This document shows positions 52,545 to 59,736 of a stretch of DNA of 64,000 bases, piece by piece. The position numbers were made by a program, and so were the translations under genes. The first letter of the stretch is position 1, and each line of letters begins with the position of its first letter. A model generated the notes under the pieces. It made no database searches, was not told the DNA's origin, and saw only the letters and a program-made list of their open reading frames with translations. The stretch comes from Micromonospora musae (GTDB taxonomy: Bacteria; Actinomycetota; Actinomycetes; Mycobacteriales; Micromonosporaceae): NCBI RefSeq assembly GCF_003626635.1, contig NZ_RAZT01000023.1, positions 1 to 64,000 on the forward strand, in the 5' to 3' direction.

Positions 52545-54965
52545 TCGGCCACGGCTCTGCCGCGGCGGGTGTGGCCCGGAAGACGCGCCGCCCCCGGCGG
52601 CGGTGCGCGGGGAGCCGGGCCCGGCTCGGGCGATGTCCGGGCCGGTGGTTGCCGGGGCCGTCGGCTCGGTGGCGCCTCCGGGAACCGGGGTCGTCTCGTC
52701 GGTGCAGGTCGCGGCGGCCGGCTCGGTGCGTACGGGCACGGCCGCGCGGCCCGCGCGCGGCATTCCGTCGGTCGGGGTGACCGCCGCCGCCGGCACCGGC
52801 AGCTCGCGTGCGGCCGACTGCCGCGGGGCGCTGACCCGGTAGGTGTCCCGGCCGGCCGCCTTCGCGGCGTAGAGCGCGTCGTCGGCCGCCTCCAGCACCT
52901 GCTGCCCGGTGTCCGCGTGGTCGGGGTAGACGGCGATGCCGATGGAGACGGTCACCCGTACCGGGACAGGTGAGCCGGCGTGCGCCTCGACCGGCATCGA
53001 CGTGTCCCGGATCGCCGCGCCGAGCCGCTCCGCGACGATCGCCGCGCCCCGGGCGTCGGTCTCCGGCAGCAGCAGGACGAACTCCTCGCCACCCTGCCGG
53101 AACGCCAGGTCGACCTCGCGGATCTCGTCGCGCAGCCGGCGGGCGAACTCGGCCAGTACCGTGTCACCGGCCAAGTGCCCGTAGGTGTCGTTGACGTCCT
53201 TGAACCGGTCGAGGTCCAGGGCGAGGACGCTCAGCATCCGGCCGAAGCGGCTGGCCCGCTCGACCTCCCGCCGGATCGACTCGCGCAGGTAGCGGTAGTT
53301 CCACAGCCCGGTCAGCGGGTCGGTGAGCGACAGCCGCTGCGCCTCCTCGTGCCCACGTACGTTCTCCACCGCCACGGCCGCGTGGCTCGCGAACGTACGC
53401 AGGGTGACCAGGTCGTCGTCGTCGAACTCGTCCGTGCCGAGCCGGTCGTAGAGGGCGAGCACCCCGAGCGCCGCCGCCGGCTCGGCGCCACTCGTGGCCC
53501 GACCACCGGACCCGGTAACGGCGCCGCCGGGCAGCTCGACGGTCGGGAAGTCGTCGGACGAACCACCCGCCGGGGCCCGGTCCCCCTCCGGCGAGGTCGC
53601 CTCGGCGACCGCCGGGCCGCCGGGTCGCGCGGGGCCGGTGGCGGACGCCGGGCCGGTGGGGGCGGCGAACGGGACCGCGATGTACGTCCGGCACCGCGGC
53701 TCCCCCGGCGGTACGTCGGCCGGGTCCATCCGGCCCCGCTGTGGCATCCCGGTCGCCGCGACGGCACCCACCACCCCGCTGCCGACGGGCACCCGCAGCG
53801 TCGTCGGCGCGTCCCCCTCCGGCCAGCGCCCGTCCAGACCGTCGGTGCACTGGGCGACGAGCGCCCCACCCGACTCGACCAGGAGTACGGCGCCGGCCCG
53901 CGCACCGGTCGCCGCGATCGCGCTGTTCAGGATCACCCGCAGGATGCGCTGCAGGTCGTGTGTGCTCGCCAGGGTGTCCCCGAGGACGGCGAGGTGCCCA
54001 CGCAGCTGATCGCGGCTGCTGGTCAGCGCGGCCACGTATGAGCCGGTCTCCCGGGTCATCCGGTTGAACGCGCCGGCCAGGCGGCCCAGCTCGTCGCGGG
54101 TGCGTACCGGAACCCGGGCGGTCAGGTCACCGTCCGCCACCCGGTCGACGGCGGTGGCCAGCTCGACCAGCGGGCGGGTCGTGACCCGGGCCAGGCGCCA
54201 GGCGGCGAGCACGGCGAGCAGCCCGGCCAGCACCACCGCCCCGATCAGCGCCGTGTTCAGCCCGGGAGGTTGCTCGCTGGGCACCGAGAGCACCAGGGGC
54301 AGCGGCTGCCCGGACGAGGGACCGATGCGGCGGACGTACCGCCCGTCGGCCGTCTCGGTGACCTGCTCGTCGTCGAGCGTGCCGGCGGCCGCGAGCACGG
54401 CGTCGCGTACCTCGCGCGTCTCGGTCGTGTGGGTGACCCGCGCGGGGGCGGCGCCATCGTCGAGCAGGGTGACCGCGACGCCGGTCACCGCGGCGAGCCG
54501 GGTCACGAACGCCGGGTCGACCGGCTGGGCCGCGGCGACCGTGCCGAGCGTCGTCCCGGCCTGGTCGCGCAGGTCGACCCGGGCGGTCAGCGCGGTGACC
54601 GGCCCGCTTGCCACCGTGCCGGCGCACTCCTGCCAGGGGGTCGACGGCGCGCCGGGGGTGGTGTAGGTGACCCGTCCCGCGACGTCGCTCAGCATCACCG
54701 CGGCGGCCAGGCCGCGCCTCACCACCTGGCCCGCGGCGCTCGCCGGGTCGCCACGGGTCAGCGCGACCGCGTCGGCCGCGGCCCGTAGCTGCTGGCAGAG
54801 GGCGTCGACGGAGGTACGCACGGCGGCGGCGGCCACGGCGAGCCGCTCGGCCGAGCGCCCGCGGTCGACGGTGTTCAGGGTCGAGGCCACGAAGAGAGCG
54901 CCGAGCAGGACCGGGCCGAGGACCACCGTGAGGAAGGCCGCCGTCAACCGTCCGCGTAGCGTCAC
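52542..54965 (-). CDS. membrane diguanylate cyclase (HAMP-GAF-GGDEF)
   Basis: An 807-aa signalling enzyme making cyclic di-GMP from GTP. Order: membrane helix (LTAAFLTVVLGPVLLGALFV), periplasmic sensor of about 200 residues, second helix (ALIGAVVLAGLLAVLAAWRL), HAMP (RVTTRPLVELATAVDRVADG), a GAF-like domain (about 345-545) with a Pro/Gly-rich insert, then GGDEF (about 550-710). The active site is GGEEF at 625-629 and an RxxD inhibitory site (REVD) lies five residues before it, so product inhibition is expected. The last 70 residues are disordered. Confidence 0.92.
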   Translation of the reverse strand: MTLRGRLTAAFLTVVLGPVLLGALFVASTLNTVDRGRSAERLAVAAAAVRTSVDALCQQLRAAADAVALTRGDPASAAGQVVRRGLAAAVMLSDVAGRVTYTTPGAPSTPWQECAGTVASGPVTALTARVDLRDQAGTTLGTVAAAQPVDPAFVTRLAAVTGVAVTLLDDGAAPARVTHTTETREVRDAVLAAAGTLDDEQVTETADGRYVRRIGPSSGQPLPLVLSVPSEQPPGLNTALIGAVVLAGLLAVLAAWRLARVTTRPLVELATAVDRVADGDLTARVPVRTRDELGRLAGAFNRMTRETGSYVAALTSSRDQLRGHLAVLGDTLASTHDLQRILRVILNSAIAATGARAGAVLLVESGGALVAQCTDGLDGRWPEGDAPTTLRVPVGSGVVGAVAATGMPQRGRMDPADVPPGEPRCRTYIAVPFAAPTGPASATGPARPGGPAVAEATSPEGDRAPAGGSSDDFPTVELPGGAVTGSGGRATSGAEPAAALGVLALYDRLGTDEFDDDDLVTLRTFASHAAVAVENVRGHEEAQRLSLTDPLTGLWNYRYLRESIRREVERASRFGRMLSVLALDLDRFKDVNDTYGHLAGDTVLAEFARRLRDEIREVDLAFRQGGEEFVLLLPETDARGAAIVAERLGAAIRDTSMPVEAHAGSPVPVRVTVSIGIAVYPDHADTGQQVLEAADDALYAAKAAGRDTYRVSAPRQSAARELPVPAAAVTPTDGMPRAGRAAVPVRTEPAAATCTDETTPVPGGATEPTAPATTGPDIARAGPGSPRTAAGGGASSGPHPPRQSRGR

Positions 54966-55077
54966 TCGGTTCCCCCCGAAAGTTCCGCCTCCCTTGTTGC
55001 GATGCTGACACAGAGCAACCGTGGGAGTGGCGTTGCGTCAGGAGTGTTGCGTGCCGGAATTTTCTTATGGAGCTGAA

Positions 55078-55740
55078 GTGACTCATGTGGCGAAACGGGA
55101 CATGCGGGCGAGGTTGCTCGCCCGCCGCCGGGAGCTGACCGCCGACGCCCGGTCGGTGGCCGCGGCCCGCGTGCAGGCCGAACTCGTCTCGTTGGTACGC
55201 CGACTGCGGCCGATCCGGGTGACGGCCTACGTGCCGGTCGGCTCGGAGCCCGGCGGCCCGGAGCTGCCGGAGGTGCTGCGGGCGGCGCTGCCGGCCGACG
55301 GCGAGCTGCTGCTGCCGGTGCTGCTGCCCGACCTCGACCTGGACTGGGCCGCCTACGACGGCCCCGAGGCCCTCGTCGCGGCCGGGCGGGGGATGCGCGA
55401 GCCCACCGGGCGGCGGCTCGGCCCGGACGCGATCGTGGACGCCGGGCTGGTGGTGCTGCCGGCGGTCGCCGTCGACCTGGCCGGAGTGCGACTCGGCCGC
55501 GGCGGCGGCTCGTACGACCGGGCGCTGGCCCGGCTCCCCGAGGCGGCCCTGACCGTGGTTCCGCTGCACGACGGCGAGCTGGTCAGCGTGCTTCCCGCCG
55601 AGCCGCACGACCGTCCGGTCCGCGCCGTGGTCACCCCCGCCGAGGGGCTGCGTACGCTTGATGCCGCCCCGCCGTCCGGTCGGGGTACGCCGCCGGGTGT
55701 CGCGCCCCACACGTCCGCTGGACGAACCCGGGGGGAATGA
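55078..55740 (+). CDS. 5-formyltetrahydrofolate cyclo-ligase
   Basis: A 220-aa enzyme converting 5-formyl-THF to 5,10-methenyl-THF with ATP. Motifs: KRDMRARLLARRREL, AYVPVGSEPGG (substrate-binding), LPVLLPDLDLDWAAY, the ATP motif VVLPAVAVDLAGVRLGRGGG and SYDRALA. The last 30 residues are low complexity. GTG 55078 has GGAG 5 nt upstream; a GTG at 55021 would add 19 residues. It is divergent from the cyclase gene and is followed by a CIRCE-like element before fmdB. Confidence 0.92.
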   Translation: MTHVAKRDMRARLLARRRELTADARSVAAARVQAELVSLVRRLRPIRVTAYVPVGSEPGGPELPEVLRAALPADGELLLPVLLPDLDLDWAAYDGPEALVAAGRGMREPTGRRLGPDAIVDAGLVVLPAVAVDLAGVRLGRGGGSYDRALARLPEAALTVVPLHDGELVSVLPAEPHDRPVRAVVTPAEGLRTLDAAPPSGRGTPPGVAPHTSAGRTRGE

Positions 55741-55747
55741 CGCAACA

Positions 55748-55774
55748 TTGGCACTCGAAGACGTCGAGTGCCAA
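55748..55774 (+). promoter_or_regulatory. CIRCE-like HrcA operator
   Basis: TTGGCACTC-N9-GAGTGCCAA is a perfect 9-9-9 element (the symmetry in fact extends 2 bp into the spacer). It differs from the CIRCE consensus TTAGCACTC-N9-GAGTGCTAA only by the paired A-to-G change common in GC-rich actinobacteria. It lies 27 nt before the fmdB start, in the position of a leader operator. Confidence 0.75.
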
Positions 55775-55801
55775 CCGGCCGAACCCGATCCGGAGGAGAA
55801 A

Positions 55802-56191
55802 GTGCCCACGTACCAGTACGCCTGCACCTCGTGCGGTCGCCAGCTCGAGGCGGTGCAGTCCTTCTCCGACGCCCCGCTGACCGAGTGCCCGGAGTGCGCG
55901 GGACGGCTGCGCAAGGTCTTCAACTCGGTGGGCATCGTGTTCAAGGGCTCGGGCTTCTACCGCACCGACTCGCGCTCGTCCGGCTCCGACACCGTCTCCG
56001 CCTCGTCCGACGGCGGCAAGTCGACGAAGTCCGACTCGTCCAGCAGCGCGTCCAGCTCGACCAAGTCGTCCGGTTCGAGCGGCTCGTCCGGTTCGAACGG
56101 CTCGTCCGGTTCGAGCGGCTCGTCGTCGAACGGTTCCTCGTCGAGCAAGACGCCGGCCGCCAGCAGCAGCAACACCAGCAGCTCTTCCTGA
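55802..56191 (+). CDS. FmdB-family zinc-ribbon protein with Ser-rich tail
   Basis: A 129-aa protein. The N-terminal zinc ribbon (about 1-45) is PTYQYACTSCGRQLEAVQSF with a second Cys pair in TECPECAGRLRKVF, followed by GIVFKGSGFYRTD. From residue 58 the tail is an almost pure Ser/Gly/Lys repeat (SSGSSGSNGSSG), encoded by a short reiterated sequence. The GTG at 55802 has GGAGGAG upstream. Related proteins are called putative regulatory FmdB; their role is unproven. The CIRCE-like element suggests HrcA/heat control. Confidence 0.88.
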   Translation: MPTYQYACTSCGRQLEAVQSFSDAPLTECPECAGRLRKVFNSVGIVFKGSGFYRTDSRSSGSDTVSASSDGGKSTKSDSSSSASSSTKSSGSSGSSGSNGSSGSSGSSSNGSSSSKTPAASSSNTSSSS

Positions 56192-56219
56192 CCGCCCTCG
56201 TCGGCGTCCCCTGACCCTG

Positions 56220-56256
56220 CGCGCCGGTACGCCCCTCGTCGGGGCGTACCGGCGCG
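56220..56256 (+). terminator. terminator of fmdB, 16-bp perfect stem
   Basis: CGCGCCGGTACGCCCC (56220-56235) pairs perfectly with 56241-56256 around a 5-nt loop, followed by TTCT. Positions 56257-56427 hold only degenerate GC-rich short repeats. Confidence 0.85.
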
Positions 56257-56427
56257 TTCTCGTCGGGGCACACCGCCTGCTCAGGCCGGCTGCTCCTCGC
56301 CGGCGCCGCACCGCCGTGGCCCCGGCTGCTCCTCACCCGCACTTCTCCGCCATGCCCCCGGCTACTCCTCGCCAGCACGGCACCGCCGTGGCCCTGGCTG
56401 CTAGCAGATCCACGCCGCCGACGGCGG

Positions 56428-56467
56428 TTGTCCACAGGCTGCCTCGTTGTCCACAGGCTGTGGACAA
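56428..56467. promoter_or_regulatory. cluster of three DnaA-box-like sites
   Basis: TTGTCCACA occurs at 56428-56436 and 56447-56455, and its reverse complement TGTGGACAA at 56459-56467. All three match the actinobacterial DnaA-box sequence exactly. The last two form an 11-bp perfect palindrome with a 3-nt spacer. The cluster lies 85 nt upstream of the SAF/CpaB gene and is not at an obvious oriC (no dnaA, dnaN or rpmH). Confidence 0.7.
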
Positions 56468-56551
56468 CGGCCCGCGATGCGCGCCGCAGCACTCCTAAGC
56501 TCGCAGCCGAGGGGGCCACGTCGGCGCCCACCGGCGAGGGGCGGAGGCGTG

Positions 56552-57127
56552 ATGGCGGAGACGGGCACGGCGACGGCACTGCGTCCGCTGCGCCGACCAC
56601 GCCTGCCGCGCCGCGGCACCCTGCTCCGTGCCGCGCTCGTCGCCGGGCTGCTCGGCCTGGCGGCGGCCGTCCTGCACACCCCGCCCGGCTGTTCACCCCC
56701 GCCGGCGTCCGCCCCGGCCCCGTCGACTCCGCGCCCCGGTCCGGGTGACAGCCCCGCCCCCTCGGCGGCGGCGGTGCCGGACCTCCCCACCGAGCGGGAC
56801 ACGATCCCGGCGACCAGCGACCCGCACCGGGCCGAGGGGAGGTTGCCCATCCCCGCCGGCAGCGTGGGCGTGCCGGTCCGGTTGGCCGAGCCGGCCGCGC
56901 TCGCCGTGGTACGCCCCGGCGCCCACGTGGACCTGCTCGCCGCGCCGGCGGATGGCCGAGGCGCCGCGCCCAGCCTGCTCGCGAGCGGCGCGCTCGTGCT
57001 CGACGTCGTGGGCGCCGGCGAGACGGACGGCTCGGCCGCGCTCTACCTCGCCCTCGACCCGGACCAGGCACGGCGGACCGTCGGACAGCCGGAGGGGAGC
57101 CGGTTCGCGGTCGTGGTACGCGGATGA
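56552..57127 (+). CDS. SAF/CpaB (RcpC)-like exported protein
   Basis: A 191-aa protein with an N-terminal basic region and membrane helix (LLRAALVAGLLGLAAAVLHT), a Pro/Ala/Ser linker and a C-terminal RcpC/CpaB region: GRLPIPAGSVGVPVRLAEPA, VVRPGAHVDLLAAP and a final SRFAVVVRG strand. CpaB proteins assist Flp/Tad pilus assembly, but no tad genes are near. ATG 56552 is chosen; GTG 56549 and a start at 56447 are alternatives. The DnaA-box cluster lies upstream. Confidence 0.8.
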   Translation: MAETGTATALRPLRRPRLPRRGTLLRAALVAGLLGLAAAVLHTPPGCSPPPASAPAPSTPRPGPGDSPAPSAAAVPDLPTERDTIPATSDPHRAEGRLPIPAGSVGVPVRLAEPAALAVVRPGAHVDLLAAPADGRGAAPSLLASGALVLDVVGAGETDGSAALYLALDPDQARRTVGQPEGSRFAVVVRG

Positions 57128-57235
57128 GCCCACCCGGCCGCGCCGGCGCGGTCGGCTGGTGTTTGCCTGGCGGGGGTCGTCGCGGCAGGAGACCGGCGCC
57201 GCGCAGCCGGGATACGGGAAGAGAGACGCGGCGAC

Positions 57236-57324
57236 GCGCGGAGGCGGGCGGCGATCCGCGAAGGCGGGCGGCGATCCGCGAAGGCGGGCGGCGACGCGGG
57301 GAGGCGGGCGGCGACGCGGGGAGG
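57236..57324. repeat. 20-bp tandem repeats
   Basis: The unit GAGGCGGGCGGCGACGCGGG and close variants are repeated about four times between the SAF gene and the small minus-strand gene. Confidence 0.7.
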
Positions 57325-57327
57325 AGA

Positions 57328-57501
57328 TCAGTCCCAGTGCGGAGGTCGCTCGGCGTGCAGCCAGTCGTCGTTGCCGGTGGCGCGCTCGCCCCAGCCACGG
57401 TCCGTGTCGTCGCTCGTCTGCTCAGGCAGCACCACGAATTCGTCGCTCAGGTCGACGGTGCGATCGTCGTCGCGGCGGAAACCCGGGTCCTCGGTGCTCA
57501 C
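57328..57501 (-). CDS. small conserved acidic protein
   Basis: A 57-aa acidic protein from GTG 57501 (EDPGFRRDDDRTVDLSDEFV, EQTSDDTDRGWGE, final HAERPPHWD). I recall short actinobacterial hypothetical proteins carrying the LPEQT-DDTD-GWGE pattern, so it is probably real and conserved. It is the end of a much longer open frame (to 58140) that runs through a GC-rich minisatellite and should not be used. Function unknown. No strong ribosome-binding site. Confidence 0.6.
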   Translation of the reverse strand: MSTEDPGFRRDDDRTVDLSDEFVVLPEQTSDDTDRGWGERATGNDDWLHAERPPHWD

Positions 57502-57559
57502 GAGCCGCAAGGGTAACGCAGCCCCGGGCCCGGTGCCCCGTTTGCCGCCCCCGCCGCTC

Positions 57560-57860
57560 GCCCCCGCCGCTCGCCCCCGGCGCTCGCCCCCGTCGCTCAC
57601 CCCCGCCCCGACCCTCGTCCTCGCCCCGGCCTCGCCCCACCCGCGCGCCGCCCTCGCTCCGGCCCCGCCCCGCTCCGACCCTCGCCCGGCCCCGCCCGCG
57701 CGCCGCCCTCGCCCTGGCCCCGCCCGCGCGCCGCCCTCGCCCTGGCCCCGCCCGCGCGCCGCCCTCGCCCTGGCCCCGCCCGCGCGCCGCCCTCGCCCTG
57801 GCCCCGCCCGCTCCGGCCCTCGCCCTCGCCCTGGCCCCGCCCGGCCCCGGCCGGCCTCGG
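57560..57860. repeat. 28-bp GC-rich minisatellite and degenerate flanks
   Basis: A 28-bp unit (CCCGCGCGCCGCCCTCGCCC...) repeats perfectly at 57695, 57723, 57751 and 57779, with degenerate Ccc/Gct-rich copies on both sides. It lies directly before palindrome copy B. No gene is supported here. Confidence 0.9.
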
Positions 57861-57867
57861 CCTCGGA

Positions 57868-57945
57868 TTGATCGACTCGACTCCCGGGAAGTCGTGGTGT
57901 CCTCGCGGCGGGAGAGCCCGACTTCACTGATCCCGAGTCGATCAA
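57868..57945. repeat. dispersed imperfect palindrome, copy B
   Basis: Outer arms TTGATCGACTCG (57868-57879) and CGAGTCGATCAA (57934-57945) are perfect, and inner arms GAAGTCG (57888-57894) and CGACTTC (57919-57925) match. Sequence and layout correspond to copy A at 48231-48311. It directly follows a minisatellite. Confidence 0.8.
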
Positions 57946-58035
57946 CGGTTGGAGAGCGGCCGGACTAAGCACCAGCGGCCCCGATCCGACCCGGCCGGTC
58001 GGTCGCGTCCTGCGGTCGAGTACGGCGCGCATTGG

Positions 58036-58041
58036 TAGCGT
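58036..58041 (+). promoter_or_regulatory. leaderless -10 box (TAGCGT) of the small tail-anchored gene
   Basis: TAGCGT ends 8 nt before the GTG at 58050 with no Shine-Dalgarno. Confidence 0.55.
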
Positions 58042-58049
58042 CGGACGGC

Positions 58050-58439
58050 GTGACGACCCCCAGCGGCGGCAGCTCCCCGGACGACTTCTGGCGGCGACCT
58101 CCGTCCGGCGGCGAAGGGCTGCCGGACCGAGCGACGGCACCGATCACCGGCGACGGCACGCCCCCCGCCGGAGGCGTCGCGCCCGGCGCGAACGTGGGGC
58201 CGGGCGGCGCGACGTACGGCGGGTACACCGGCCCACCGCCGAGCACACCACCACCGGCGGGTTGGCGGCCCCCCATACACCTGCAACCGGCCGCCCCGCG
58301 CTCCCTGCCCCCGCAGGACATGGCCGCGCTGGACCAGGCCGAACAGCGCGCGCAGCGCGTCACGTACTCGATCGGCGCGGTCGCCGCCGTGGTGCTGGTC
58401 ATCCTGGTCTGCCTGCTCTGCTCACGGCTCCTCCGCTGA
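58050..58439 (+). CDS. small Pro/Gly-rich C-terminally anchored membrane protein
   Basis: A 129-aa protein. Residues 1 to about 90 are disordered and Pro/Gly-rich (PPSGGEGLPDRATAP, GGYTGPPPSTPPPAGW). A short helix DMAALDQAEQRAQRVTYSIG leads into a single C-terminal membrane helix (GAVAAVVLVILVCLLCSRLL). There is no signal peptide, so it is a tail-anchored cytoplasmic-facing protein. I do not recognise the family. The start is set by the leaderless promoter. Confidence 0.75.
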   Translation: MTTPSGGSSPDDFWRRPPSGGEGLPDRATAPITGDGTPPAGGVAPGANVGPGGATYGGYTGPPPSTPPPAGWRPPIHLQPAAPRSLPPQDMAALDQAEQRAQRVTYSIGAVAAVVLVILVCLLCSRLLR

Positions 58440-58570
58440 CCCGCCGGGCCGTCGGGCTCGGCCGGCCGGGACCAGGTCCGCGCGCGGTACCCGGCGCAGC
58501 CCGCCGCCGCAGGCAGGCTCGGGCCCGGGCGCCGCGCCCCGGCCGGATCGGAGTCAGCGCTCGGGCAGCG

Positions 58571-59053
58571 TCAGAGCGTGGTGCCCCAGACGGTCTCGGC
58601 ACCGGAGTGCCCGGTCAGCCAGACGTAGACCAGCGCGGCGACGGAGAGCCCGACCACCGCGACCGCCAGCACCGGGGTGACCAGCGCGGGCAGCTTCGGC
58701 ACCCGCCGGTGGCCGCTCGTCGATACCAGCAGCAGGAGCACCACGATGCCGAGCGGGACGACGATCCGGAACAGGATGTCGCCGTAGCGCGAGTGCTCGA
58801 AGATCTGGTCGAGGATCGGTCCCTGGAAGCCGCGCGCGACCAGCGCGTCGTTCAGCGCCTCCCCCGACTTGACCGCCACGAACGCGGTGATCGGAGCGAG
58901 CACGGCGAGGATCGCCACGGCCCAGTCCAGCCGGCGTCGCCAACGGGGCAACGCGACGTACGCCACGGCGAGCAGCGCCAGCAGCGGCACGAAGACCACG
59001 ACCGCGTGCACCACCAGGACGTGGACGGGCAGGCCCAGTATCTGCTCGAACAT
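58571..59053 (-). CDS. DUF2231 membrane protein
   Basis: A 160-aa integral membrane protein with four helices (LPVHVLVVHAVVVFVPLLAL, WAVAILAVLAPITAFVAV, ILFRIVVPLGIVVLLLLV, LVTPVLAVAVVGLSVAALV). The N-terminal LGLPVHVLVVHAVVVF carries conserved His residues of the DUF2231 family. Some relatives are linked to haem or electron transfer. ATG 59053 follows GGAGGTG; in-frame extension to 59143 is rejected. Confidence 0.88.
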   Translation of the reverse strand: MFEQILGLPVHVLVVHAVVVFVPLLALLAVAYVALPRWRRRLDWAVAILAVLAPITAFVAVKSGEALNDALVARGFQGPILDQIFEHSRYGDILFRIVVPLGIVVLLLLVSTSGHRRVPKLPALVTPVLAVAVVGLSVAALVYVWLTGHSGAETVWGTTL

Positions 59054-59240
59054 CGGCACCTCCGGAAGGCCTTCGACCGCGGACTGCCAGCGTACGGGCA
59101 GGCCCGTCGCCGTCAGACTTCTCGATCGACTACACGCAGCCATCCCGCTCCCGGTTCACCGCCTTCCGAACGGAGCCGGGTCCGGTGGCCCTCGACACGG
59201 CCCGGTTGTCGACCGCGTTGACGCGTGCTGTCATTGGCTC

Positions 59241-59672
59241 ATGTCAGCTGGCGAGGAGTTGCTCCGGTCGAAGGGTCTGCGGGTCACCCGCCCGCGCCTC
59301 GCCGTGCTCGACGTGCTCGCCGGCGGTGGCCACCTCGAGGTCGACGAGATCACCCGTCGGGTGCGGGACCGCCTCGACTCGGTCTCGACCCAGGCCGTCT
59401 ACGACGTCCTGGGCGCGCTCACCCGGGCCGGCCTGTCCCGCCGGATCGAGCCGGCCGGCAGCCCCGCCCGGTACGAGGCCCGGGTCGGCGACAACCACCA
59501 TCACGTGGTCTGTCGGGGCTGCGGCGAGATCGCCGACATCGACTGCGCGGTCGGCGAAGCACCCTGCCTCGACCCGAACACCACCCCGCACGGCTACGAG
59601 GTCGACGAAGCGGAAGTGACCTTCTGGGGGCTCTGCCCGACCTGCCAGGCCCGGCGCAGCGTCGACGAGTGA
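59241..59672 (+). CDS. Fur-family metal-responsive regulator
   Basis: A 143-aa Fur/CatR-type repressor. The DNA-binding half (1-80) has RVTRPRLAVLDVLAGGGHLE and STQAVYDVLGALTRAGLSR. The dimer/metal half has HHH at 86-88 (DNHHHVVCRGCGE), the CxxC pair at 91/94 and a second CxxC at 132/135. It resembles FurA/PerR-like regulators that normally sit before a catalase-peroxidase, but no katG is adjacent. ATG 59241 is chosen; the ribosome-binding site is poor. Confidence 0.9.
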   Translation: MSAGEELLRSKGLRVTRPRLAVLDVLAGGGHLEVDEITRRVRDRLDSVSTQAVYDVLGALTRAGLSRRIEPAGSPARYEARVGDNHHHVVCRGCGEIADIDCAVGEAPCLDPNTTPHGYEVDEAEVTFWGLCPTCQARRSVDE

Positions 59673-59736
59673 GACGTCGCCGGCCTGATCGGCTGACGAG
59701 CGGGACATCGCCGCCCGTGCATGGCAGGCTGGGTCG

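Noticed and set aside
57695..57806. 28-bp repeats as a CRISPR array
   Set aside because: No spacers between units; this is a minisatellite.
57328..58140. 270-codon gene on the minus strand
   Set aside because: Most of it is translated minisatellite; only the last 57 codons look like a protein.
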